Shown: positions 34,407 to 41,869 of the stretch, one piece after another | How positions within the stretch are numbered: position 1 is the stretch's first letter | Layout of the letters: every line of letters begins with the position of its first letter | Assembly: GCA_041394265.1 (NCBI GenBank) | Contig: JAWKIO010000005.1 | Span: forward strand, 992,001 to 1,056,000 | Direction: 5' to 3' | Length of the DNA stretch: 64,000 bases | DNA from: Acidimicrobiales bacterium | GTDB taxonomy: Bacteria > Actinomycetota > Acidimicrobiia > Acidimicrobiales > SZUA-35 | Position numbers and translations under genes: made by a program | The notes under the pieces: model-generated | What the model saw: the letters and a program-made list of their open reading frames with translations, nothing else | Told to the model about the DNA's origin: nothing | Databases searched by the model: none

Positions 34407-35504
34407 TCAGCCCTCGGTGAACTCCGCGGCCCGAGTGCCGAGCGTGTCGAGCACATCGTCGAATGCCTTGGCGAAGCTGGCGACGCCCTCGTCCTCGAGC
34501 TGCAACGCGACCTCTTCGAGGTCGATCCCGAGCTCGGCGAGCTGTTCGATCACCTGGTGCGCACCGGCGACATCGGCGTCGATGGTGCGGGCGACGGTGC
34601 CGTGGTCGTCGAAGGCCAACAGCGTGCCATCGGGAATGGTGTTCACCGTGTTGGGTCCGATGAGGGTGTCGATGTAGAGCGTGTCGGGATACGACGGATC
34701 CTTGGTGGACGTGGACGCCCACAGGGGGCGCTGATAGCGCGCACCCTTGGCTGCGAGCGCCTCCCAGCGAGCGCCGCTGAAGGTCTGCTGGAACAGCTCG
34801 TAGGCCAACACGCCCTGGGCGATGGCCGCCTTGCCGCGCAGTGCAAGCGCCTCGTCGGTGCCGATGGCGGCCAGTCGCTTGTCGACCTCGACGTCGACCC
34901 GGCTGATGAAGAACGACGCCACCGAGGACACAGTGGAGAGATCGCCGCCAAACGCCTCGAGACCGGCGAGGTAGGCCTCCATCACCGCCTGGTAGCGGGA
35001 CAGGCTGAAGATCAGTGTGACGTTGATCGAACGCCCCTCGGACACCAGTGTCTGGATGGCGCCGACCCCCTCGACCGTGGCCGGGACCTTGATGTAGAGG
35101 TTCGGCGCATCGATCGTGTCATCGAGCTCGCGAGCTGCAGTGACCGTGCCCGCCTCATCGTTCGCGAGCCGCGGTGACACCTCGACCGACACGTAGCCGT
35201 CTTCTCCGCCCGACTGGTCGAAGATCGGGCGGAGCAGGGCGAGCGCCTGACCGATGTCGTCGACGACGAGCGACCAGTACGCGTCCTCGACGCTGGTACC
35301 GGAGCGGACGAGTGACTCGAGATCGGCGTCGTACTCGTCGGTGTCCATCATCGCCTTGGCGAAGATCGACGGGTTCGACGTGAGCCCACGCACCCCGCGG
35401 TCGAGCCAGGCCTGCATCTCACCAGAGGCCATCCAGCCCCGGCGCAGGTTGTCGAGCCACGGGCTCTGACCTTGGGCTTCGAAGAGTTCGTGCAGACGGC
35501 TCAT
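34407..35504 (-). CDS. tal: Transaldolase
   Basis: A 365-residue enzyme of the long actinobacterial type. 'GLTSNPSIFAKAM' and the Schiff-base lysine region 'NLYIKVPATVEG' are clear; 'INVTLIFSLSRYQAVMEAYLAG' and 'SVASFFISRVDVEVDK' complete the barrel. It moves a dihydroxyacetone unit between sedoheptulose 7-phosphate and glyceraldehyde 3-phosphate in the non-oxidative pentose phosphate pathway. It begins 43 bases after the transketolase stop on the same strand, so the pair forms an operon. Confidence 0.97.
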   Translation of the reverse strand: MSRLHELFEAQGQSPWLDNLRRGWMASGEMQAWLDRGVRGLTSNPSIFAKAMMDTDEYDADLESLVRSGTSVEDAYWSLVVDDIGQALALLRPIFDQSGGEDGYVSVEVSPRLANDEAGTVTAARELDDTIDAPNLYIKVPATVEGVGAIQTLVSEGRSINVTLIFSLSRYQAVMEAYLAGLEAFGGDLSTVSSVASFFISRVDVEVDKRLAAIGTDEALALRGKAAIAQGVLAYELFQQTFSGARWEALAAKGARYQRPLWASTSTKDPSYPDTLYIDTLIGPNTVNTIPDGTLLAFDDHGTVARTIDADVAGAHQVIEQLAELGIDLEEVALQLEDEGVASFAKAFDDVLDTLGTRAAEFTEG

Positions 35505-35547
35505 GGTGGTCCTCGGTGTTCGGCGTTCGTTGGGCGGGTGACGACGT

Positions 35548-37542
35548 TCAGTCGTCGTCGGCTTCGAGCAGTTCGTTGACGGCGCCGACGATGTTGTCGA
35601 CGTTCATACCCAGGTTCGACAGGGCGACACTCCCCGGCGCCGAGGCACCGAAGCGATCGATACCGACCGCCAGGTCGGCGTGACGTTCCCATCCGAGGGT
35701 GACCCCAGCTTCGACCGACACCGACGGGATATCAGGCGAGATGATCTCGTCCTGTTCGTCGACCGACAGGCTCTCGAACGCATTCCAGCACGGCATCGAG
35801 ACGACCCGTGCACCGATGCCGAGCTCGTCGAGCGCTGCGGCAGCATCGAGGCACAGTGAGACCTCGCTCCCGGTGCCGATGAGCGTGACCTCGGGGGCCT
35901 CGTGATCGGCGACGAGATAGGCGCCCTGGGCGACACCGTCGATCGAGGAGTATTCGAGGATCGGCAGATCCTGGCGAGACAGGATGATCGCGGTCGGGCC
36001 ATCGGTGTCGAGTGCCAACTGCCACGCGCCGGCAGTCTCGACCGCATCCGCCGGGCGGATGACCTGCAGGCCGGGGATGGCACGCAACGACATGACGTGC
36101 TCGACGGGCTGATGAGTGGGGCCGTCTTCGCCGACACCGAGGGAGTCGTGGGTCCACACGAAGACGCATTGTGCACCGGACAGGGCAGCGAGCCGAACCG
36201 CCGGACGCATGTAGTCACTGAAGACCAAGAAGGTGCCGCCGAGCGGCAGCATGCCGCCGTGCTTGGCCATGCCGACGAGAGCGGAGCCCATCGCGTGTTC
36301 CCGGACACCGAAGTAGATCTGGCGACCCGCGGGGTTTGCTGCGCTCTGCGCCGTCTGACCGGCGAGCTCGGTGCCGGTGTTGCCGGTGAGGTCGGCCGAG
36401 CCGCCGATGAACCCGGGCACGAACGGCACCAGGGCGTCGAGGACCTTCTGCGATGCCTTGCGGGTGGCCATCTTCGTGCCGCGCTCGAACTCGGGCAGGG
36501 CGTCTTCCCAACCGTCGAGACCGGTGACGTCCCACGCGGCATCCCACTCGGCCCGCTGATCGCCGGACATGGCCTCGAGCCGGGCGTCCCACTCGGCATG
36601 AGCAGCGGAACCGGCAGCGCCGGCCGAGCGGTACATCTCGAGCACCTCTTCGGGCACCCAGAACGGCTCGTCGGGGATGCCCATCGCGTTCTTCACCTCG
36701 GTGATCTCGGCGGCGCCGAACGCAAGACCGTGAGCCTCGTGATGATCGGTCAGCGACGGCGAGGGCGTGCCGATGTGGGTGCGCACCCGGATCAACGTGG
36801 GCCGCTCGGTCTCGGCCTTGGCGGCGAGCAACGCCTGCTCGAGTGCGTCGAGATCCTCACCGATCTCGCCGGCCTCGATGACGTGCCAGTTGTAGGCCTC
36901 GAAGCGCTTGCCGGCGTCGTCGTCGAGCGCCAGCTCGGTGGGGCCGTCGATCGTGATGTGGTTGTCGTCGTAGACGACCACCAAGCGGCCGAGCCCGAGG
37001 TGACCGGCCAACGACGCCGCCTCATGGCTCACGCCCTCGGACAGACAGCCGTCGCCGGCGATCACGAAGGTGTAGTGATCGCTGAGTTCGCTGCCGAAGC
37101 GGGCCCGCAGGTTGCGCTCGGCGATGGCCATGCCGACGGCGTTGGCGAAGCCCTGGCCGAGCGGCCCGGTGGTGACTTCGACACCGGCGGTGTGGCCGGC
37201 TTCAGGGTGCCCCGGCGTCGCCGAGTCGAACTGGCGGAAGGCCTTCAGATCGTCGAGGTCGAGCGCCGGCTGCTCGGGCGAACCCGAGCCAGTCAGATAG
37301 AGCATGGAATAGAGCAGGATCGAGGCGTGACCGGCCGAGAGGATGAGGCGGTCGCGATCGGGCCAGGTGGTGTCGGCCGCGTCGTAACGCATGACGCGGG
37401 TGTAGAGCACGTGGGCCAGCGGTGCGAGGGCCATGGCCGTGCCCTGGTGCCCCGAATTGGCGGCGTGAGGACCGTCGAGCGACAGCCCCCGGATCACGTT
37501 GATACCCAGTTGGTCCGATGCGCTGTTCGTGTTGGAGGTCAC
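35548..37542 (-). CDS. tkt: Transketolase
   Basis: A 664-residue thiamine-diphosphate enzyme. The TPP motif 'GDGCLSEGVSHEAASLAGHLGLGRL...YDDN' is intact, with 'AGHASILLYSMLYLTG' near the N-terminus and 'FGVREHAMGSALVGMAKHGG' and 'FVWTHDSLGVGEDGPTHQPVEH' in the central and pyrimidine domains. It transfers two-carbon units between ketose and aldose phosphates. It is the first gene of the tkt-tal pair and stands downstream of the dimethylformamidase-like gene on the same strand. Confidence 0.97.
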   Translation of the reverse strand: MTSNTNSASDQLGINVIRGLSLDGPHAANSGHQGTAMALAPLAHVLYTRVMRYDAADTTWPDRDRLILSAGHASILLYSMLYLTGSGSPEQPALDLDDLKAFRQFDSATPGHPEAGHTAGVEVTTGPLGQGFANAVGMAIAERNLRARFGSELSDHYTFVIAGDGCLSEGVSHEAASLAGHLGLGRLVVVYDDNHITIDGPTELALDDDAGKRFEAYNWHVIEAGEIGEDLDALEQALLAAKAETERPTLIRVRTHIGTPSPSLTDHHEAHGLAFGAAEITEVKNAMGIPDEPFWVPEEVLEMYRSAGAAGSAAHAEWDARLEAMSGDQRAEWDAAWDVTGLDGWEDALPEFERGTKMATRKASQKVLDALVPFVPGFIGGSADLTGNTGTELAGQTAQSAANPAGRQIYFGVREHAMGSALVGMAKHGGMLPLGGTFLVFSDYMRPAVRLAALSGAQCVFVWTHDSLGVGEDGPTHQPVEHVMSLRAIPGLQVIRPADAVETAGAWQLALDTDGPTAIILSRQDLPILEYSSIDGVAQGAYLVADHEAPEVTLIGTGSEVSLCLDAAAALDELGIGARVVSMPCWNAFESLSVDEQDEIISPDIPSVSVEAGVTLGWERHADLAVGIDRFGASAPGSVALSNLGMNVDNIVGAVNELLEADDD

Positions 37543-37577
37543 GGTGTCACGCTACTGGCGAAGACCGCCCCTGACGA

Positions 37578-39179
37578 TCACCGTGGCGACAAGCCGAGAC
37601 GGCGCAGGACATTCTCCGTGACCCGGGCGACCGCACGGTCGTCGGCCAGGCCGAACACCCAATCGGTGGTGCCGACGGCGACGACCTGACCGCCACCGTC
37701 GCCGCTCGGACGACCGATGGCGATCACGGCGTTGCCGTGCCGGGCCCGGGATCGGGCGTCGTCGCTCCCGCCGTGCAGGCGCTCGGCGATGAACTCGAGA
37801 TCGCCCTGGTCGTCGAGGGCCGAGATCGACAGCGGGTACTCGCCGAGGCCGATGTTCGCCGAGGGGGTGAAGGCGACGATCTCGAGCTGATCGGGTGTGT
37901 CGTCACCGCCGGCCGGGATGGGGAGTTGGTACTCGTCGAACTGGAGGCGACAACCGAGCGTCTCGTAGCCGACCACGCCGTGCTTGGCCCCGAGCAAGTC
38001 GCCGTAGCGAAGATCGGTGCCCTCGAAGACCCAGTGGTCGTCTCGGTAGACGGTGAACGCGCCCGATCCCCGCGGTGTCGCCTGGCCGAACCGGTTGTAC
38101 AGCCCCCACGCCGACCCGCCGCCGAGAAACGCCGCCTCGGGTCGGCCGACGAGTGGATCGGCCCACATCCCGGTCATGCTCGTCGGATCGGTCGCCATGA
38201 CCGGGTCGGTGCGGTGGGCCGCGTACTTGTGGCACACCATGGTTGCGGCCGGCCCGGCGCCCTCCAGCCGCACCTGCCAGAACATCGTGTTGCCGGAGAA
38301 ACTGGCGTAGTGACCGCCATCGGCGACATGGCGCTCGACGGCATCACGCTGGCCCGCCGACCAGTACTCGTCGTGCCCGACCCCGATCACCAACTCGTAG
38401 TCGTCGAGGGCGTGAGCATCGTGATCGAGATCGCTCGACACGGCGTAGTCGAAGGCATAGCCCGCAGCTTCGGCCCACTCGACGAAGCGTCGCTCGTGGC
38501 TGAACCACCCGGACGAACCGATGGCCGCCGGGTACGCATGGCTCAGCCGGTACGTCTGGAAGCACTCGCCCTCGACATCGGGTTCCTCACCCCATCGGGC
38601 GGGTCGGGCCTTGCGATCGTCGCGGTCGACCTCGGGACGGCACAGCATGCCTCGCCCGAACGGACGCCGGAACGACACCTGCGTCCCGCCGGTATAGAGA
38701 CTGCAGCCGCCCCAGGTGTTGTAGGCATTCCACGTGTTCGTTGCCAGGACCAGGAGCGCCTTGGCCCGAGGTTCATGCACGCCGGGCCGCACCACGAAGC
38801 AGGCGTGGGCGACATCGAGGCCATCGGGGGCACCGTGTGCCGTGAGGGTGACCAGATAGAAGCCGGTCTCCCACGTCGTCGGAATCGGGACCGCCAGCGA
38901 GATCGGCCAACGACACCCATTGGCATCGGCGTCGGCCGGCGGTGGCGTATGCACACCGGCGAGGCCGGCAACGTGGTGCACGATCCGCCGGTGGGCCCCC
39001 CACCGCTCGATTGTCACGTCGTAGGTGTCGGTCCTGCAGGAGACGTGCAGGTCGAGGGTCTCACCACGGTGGTAGCTGAGGGCACCGCAATAGCCCTCGA
39101 TGTCGTCCCAGAACGTGACGTCGTCGGCGAAGGTGCGCCCTCGGACGTCGACCAGATGCGGGGTTCGATCCTCGGCCAT
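37578..39179 (-). CDS. N,N-dimethylformamidase large-subunit-like protein
   Basis: A 533-residue protein. 'DDIEGYCGALSYHRGETLDLHVSC' at the N-terminus and 'VLATNTWNAYNTWGGCSLYTGG' near residue 150 match the large-subunit domain of dimethylformamidase-like proteins; 'GHDEYWSAGQRDAVERHVADGG' and 'FSGNTMFWQVR' follow. Classical dimethylformamidase hydrolyses DMF to dimethylamine and formate with an iron site and a small subunit; no small subunit is seen here, so this is probably a related amidase or an uncharacterised relative. No signal peptide. The stop lies 35 bases upstream of the transketolase start. Confidence 0.8.
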   Translation of the reverse strand: MAEDRTPHLVDVRGRTFADDVTFWDDIEGYCGALSYHRGETLDLHVSCRTDTYDVTIERWGAHRRIVHHVAGLAGVHTPPPADADANGCRWPISLAVPIPTTWETGFYLVTLTAHGAPDGLDVAHACFVVRPGVHEPRAKALLVLATNTWNAYNTWGGCSLYTGGTQVSFRRPFGRGMLCRPEVDRDDRKARPARWGEEPDVEGECFQTYRLSHAYPAAIGSSGWFSHERRFVEWAEAAGYAFDYAVSSDLDHDAHALDDYELVIGVGHDEYWSAGQRDAVERHVADGGHYASFSGNTMFWQVRLEGAGPAATMVCHKYAAHRTDPVMATDPTSMTGMWADPLVGRPEAAFLGGGSAWGLYNRFGQATPRGSGAFTVYRDDHWVFEGTDLRYGDLLGAKHGVVGYETLGCRLQFDEYQLPIPAGGDDTPDQLEIVAFTPSANIGLGEYPLSISALDDQGDLEFIAERLHGGSDDARSRARHGNAVIAIGRPSGDGGGQVVAVGTTDWVFGLADDRAVARVTENVLRRLGLSPR

Positions 39180-39209
39180 CGGCCGAGGCTACCGGTAGGT
39201 TTGGGGTCG

Positions 39210-39695
39210 ATGAGCGATCCCGTCCTGGACCAACTCGCCCAACTCGGCCTGCCCCATGAGGTCGTCGAGTGTGACCCGGCACTGGCCGACACCGCAGCGT
39301 TCTGCGAAGCGTACGGCTATGCGGCCGACGACTCGGCCAACGCCATCGTCGTGATCGGCAAGTCGGATCCGCCGCAGCACGTGCTGTGTCTGCTGCTCGC
39401 CTCGACCAAGCTCGACGTGAACCGTGCCGTCCGCAAGCGGCTCGGCACCCGCAAGGCCTCGTTCGCCTCGGCAGAGGAGACCCGCGAACTCACGGGCATG
39501 GAGATCGGGGGCGTGACCCCCTTCGGCACCTCGACTCCCCTACCGGTCTGGATCGATGCCGCCGTGATGGAACGGTCGCAGTTGATCATCGGAGGCGGCA
39601 GTCGCGACCGCAAGCTCCTCGTCCCCCCGACCACGCTCGCGAGCCACCCGCTGGCCGAGGTGGTCGAAGGTCTCGCTCGGCCGATCGGCGACTGA
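39210..39695 (+). CDS. YbaK/EbsC family aminoacyl-tRNA deacylase-like protein
   Basis: A 161-residue YbaK-fold protein. 'NAIVVIGKSDPPQHVLCLLLASTKLDVNRAVRKRLG' is the core with the conserved lysine, 'ASFASAEETRELTGMEIGGVTPFG' is the family signature. Homologues hydrolyse mischarged Cys- or Ala-tRNA(Pro); the specificity is unknown. The ATG 39210 is chosen from position at the fold start, 30 bases from the divergent dimethylformamidase-like start. An intrinsic terminator follows. Confidence 0.9.
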   Translation: MSDPVLDQLAQLGLPHEVVECDPALADTAAFCEAYGYAADDSANAIVVIGKSDPPQHVLCLLLASTKLDVNRAVRKRLGTRKASFASAEETRELTGMEIGGVTPFGTSTPLPVWIDAAVMERSQLIIGGGSRDRKLLVPPTTLASHPLAEVVEGLARPIGD

Positions 39696-39703
39696 CGGCC
39701 CGC

Positions 39704-39733
39704 CCGTCGCCCACTCGGGCGTCGGCGCTTTTT
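39704..39733 (+). terminator. Rho-independent terminator of the YbaK gene
   Basis: CCGTCGCCC (39704-39712) pairs with GGGCGTCGG (39717-39725) around ACTC, with one T-T mismatch, followed by GCGC and a run of five T (39729-39733). It starts 9 bases after the YbaK stop. This is the only classic T-tract terminator I see in the window. Confidence 0.75.
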
Positions 39734-39764
39734 CGAGCGGTCGACGCTCGGTCTAGGGTGCCGC

Positions 39765-40256
39765 ATGCCGTTTCATCATGTTGCCTACGCCACTCGAGAC
39801 GTCGAGGCCACCACCGACTTCTACGAACGTCTGATGGGTTTCCCGCTCGTCTACACCGAGGTCCAAGGCGCCGGCGACACCTGGCTCCGCCACGTCTTCT
39901 ACGACACCGGCGGCGGCGAGTGCATCGCCTTCTTCCAGTTCAACGCAGTCGGCGAGCAAGCCGACTACACCACCGACCTTTCCCAAGGTGTCGGCCTGCC
40001 GGTCTGGATCAATCACGCCGCCTTTGCCGCGACCGCAGAGCAGCAAGAAGCCGTGAGGGAGCGGATGACTGCCGAGGGCATCGAGCCGGTCATGGAGAAG
40101 GACCACGGGTGGTGTCACTCGCTCTACTACCTCGATCCCAACGGGATCATGGTCGAACTCTGCCGCGACACACCCGGTTTCGAGGCTGATCCAGCCGAGG
40201 CCGCCCGCCTCCTCACCGTCGACCCCGTCGCCCACACCGCCGGCGGAGGCAACTGA
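39765..40256 (+). CDS. VOC family protein (glyoxalase/dioxygenase fold)
   Basis: A 163-residue protein with the VOC pattern: 'FHHVAYATRDVEATTDFYERLMGFPLV' (metal His), 'DTGGGECIAFFQF', 'INHAAFAA', and 'HSLYYLDPNGIMVEL' with the C-terminal metal Glu. Members include extradiol dioxygenases and glyoxalase-like lyases; the substrate is unknown. The stop is followed one base later by the carboxymuconolactone-decarboxylase-type gene, so the two are coupled. A second VOC gene at 57181 has a similar sequence. Confidence 0.9.
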   Translation: MPFHHVAYATRDVEATTDFYERLMGFPLVYTEVQGAGDTWLRHVFYDTGGGECIAFFQFNAVGEQADYTTDLSQGVGLPVWINHAAFAATAEQQEAVRERMTAEGIEPVMEKDHGWCHSLYYLDPNGIMVELCRDTPGFEADPAEAARLLTVDPVAHTAGGGN

Positions 40257-40257
40257 G

Positions 40258-40905
40258 ATGCCACGGCTCCGCCAGGTGGGCTTGGCCGACGCTCACCCCC
40301 GCGCCCAAGCCATCTACGCCCGACTGTTCGACGGTCGCGACCCCGTCGCCGAACCGGGCACGGCCACCGGCACTCCCGGCGACTGGTGGACCGTGTTCGC
40401 GCTGGTCCCCGACGCATTCGATCACACCACCGACGGGTTCGGGTTCTACCGCTCCCCGAATCGAGTCCTCTCGGCTCGGCTCCGTGAGCTCGGCCAGATC
40501 CGAGCCGGCTACGTCGTCGGCAGCCAGTTCGTGTTCAGCCAGCACTGCAAGGCCATGCGCGACGCCGGCTTCACCGACGACCAGGTCGACGCCATCCCCC
40601 ACTGGTCCTCGGTCGACTGCTGGGAACCCGTCGAACGAGCCCTCCTCGCCTACACCGATTGCCTGGTGCTCGAACACGGACGGGTCCCCCAGCCGCTGTT
40701 CGACCAACTCCAATCGATGCTGTCCGACGAGGAGATCCTCGAGTTCACCTACATCACGTGCACCTACGCCATGCACGCCACGATGTCCCGGGCCCTGCGA
40801 CTCGAGTTCGACGACGTCGACGACCGCATCGTCGAAGTCGCCGACCCCCACGGTCGCCGAGCCGGCCTCGACGTCATGTCGATGGTCGACGACGACGAGT
40901 CCTGA
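40258..40905 (+). CDS. Carboxymuconolactone decarboxylase family protein (AhpD-like fold)
   Basis: A 215-residue helical protein. 'IRAGYVVGSQFVFSQHCKAMRDAGFTDDQVDAIPHW' is the AhpD/CMD core: the first position of the CxxC redox pair is Gly/Ser here, only the Cys in QHCKAM is seen, so peroxidase chemistry is doubtful. 'EEILEFTYITCTYAMHATMSRALRLEFDD' ends the fold. It overlaps the transcript of the VOC gene with one base between stop and start. The pair suggests an aromatic or ring-fission side pathway, unproven. Confidence 0.85.
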   Translation: MPRLRQVGLADAHPRAQAIYARLFDGRDPVAEPGTATGTPGDWWTVFALVPDAFDHTTDGFGFYRSPNRVLSARLRELGQIRAGYVVGSQFVFSQHCKAMRDAGFTDDQVDAIPHWSSVDCWEPVERALLAYTDCLVLEHGRVPQPLFDQLQSMLSDEEILEFTYITCTYAMHATMSRALRLEFDDVDDRIVEVADPHGRRAGLDVMSMVDDDES

Positions 40906-40918
40906 CCCAGCCTCACAC

Positions 40919-40966
40919 CGACACGGCTACGCCGTACGGTCACATCGACACGGCTACGCCGTGTCG
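40919..40966. repeat. Duplicated CGACACGGCTACGCCGT with a perfect 9-bp hairpin
   Basis: The 17-mer occurs at 40919-40935 and again at 40946-40962; the second copy is part of CGACACGGC-TAC-GCCGTGTCG (40946-40966), a perfect palindrome. It lies between convergent genes and overlaps the 3' end of the minus gene, so it may serve as a bidirectional terminator. Confidence 0.7.
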
Positions 40967-41818
40967 TACCCCCAACCGCCGGCCATCGGCGGTGTGCACG
41001 CGCAGCTCGTACGACGTCGACAACAGCGGACCGGCGTGGCTCGGCGGCAGATCATTCGGGAGCTCGAACTCGAGCGTGTTCGGGCCGTCGACCAATGGCC
41101 GCGAGTACACCAACTCCACCCGGTGGGACGTACCAATGCCGACCGATCGCCCGGCCTCGACCTGTTCGTACAGCACGATGGTCGCTTCCCAATGGGTGCC
41201 CCTGACCGGTGGCACGTCCACCACGCCCCAGTCGCCCCGGCTGCGCACGACGGCGTGACCGCTCGCCTCGCTCGACGGGGCGAAGGCATAGTCGATCGGC
41301 CGTAGCAACGGCGGGGCGTAGCGCCATCGGCTCGCCACCACGACCGGCGGCAACGGGCTGGTGGCGACCCGGACCAAGCGACGGACCTCGGGCACCTCGA
41401 TCCTGCGACGTAGCGCTTCGATTCGATCCGAACCGAGCGAGACCCTGAGTTCCCACGAGCGTGTGCCCATCTCGGTGGCGAACCCAGGGGTCAACCGCCG
41501 AGGCACGTCGATCGAGAAGTTCAGCCGCTCGGCCCGACGACCGGCATGGCGCAACGTGAGGTCCGCACGCCCGTGCCGTTCGACGACGGTCGTGTCGCCG
41601 GCGCGATCGACCCCGACCAGTGCCACCGTGGCTCGCTCCGCGCCGATCCCCGCTTCGATCAGCACGTGGCCGACAACACGACCAATCAGTCCCTCGCGGT
41701 CGCGCAGCACGCCACGCACCACGATGGCCACCGAACCTGACAGCACGGCATTCGGTGCCCGCCTCGACCGGAGGTCGAGCAACCGGGCAGCATCGCGTTG
41801 TCGGAGGGTGTCGGTCAC
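40940..41818 (-). CDS. Hypothetical protein, arrestin-like beta-rich
   Basis: A 292-residue protein with GTG start. The sequence is beta-rich without signal peptide: 'VLSGSVAIVVRGVLRDREGLIG...VGHVLIEAGIG', 'LRHAGRRAERLNFSIDVPRRLTPGF', 'VPEVRRLVRVATSPLPPVVVASRWRY'. Two-sheet alternation and 'FSIDVPRRLTPG' recall arrestin-like or Spo0M-type proteins, but this is weak. No catalytic motif is visible. The last residues are encoded by the palindrome repeat at 40946-40966. It is followed upstream by the GAF-PAS-GGDEF-EAL gene in the same direction (51 bases between). Confidence 0.6.
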   Translation of the reverse strand: MTDTLRQRDAARLLDLRSRRAPNAVLSGSVAIVVRGVLRDREGLIGRVVGHVLIEAGIGAERATVALVGVDRAGDTTVVERHGRADLTLRHAGRRAERLNFSIDVPRRLTPGFATEMGTRSWELRVSLGSDRIEALRRRIEVPEVRRLVRVATSPLPPVVVASRWRYAPPLLRPIDYAFAPSSEASGHAVVRSRGDWGVVDVPPVRGTHWEATIVLYEQVEAGRSVGIGTSHRVELVYSRPLVDGPNTLEFELPNDLPPSHAGPLLSTSYELRVHTADGRRLGVRHGVAVSM

Positions 41819-41869
41819 CGCCAGGTTGTCGACCAGAATGTCGAAAATCTTGAACGGCCCCGACCGGGG

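Noticed and set aside
37737..39209. Long plus-strand frame antisense to the dimethylformamidase-like gene
   Set aside because: Composition is that of the reverse strand of a real gene; only its last 161 codons (from ATG 39210) are a real protein, YbaK-like.
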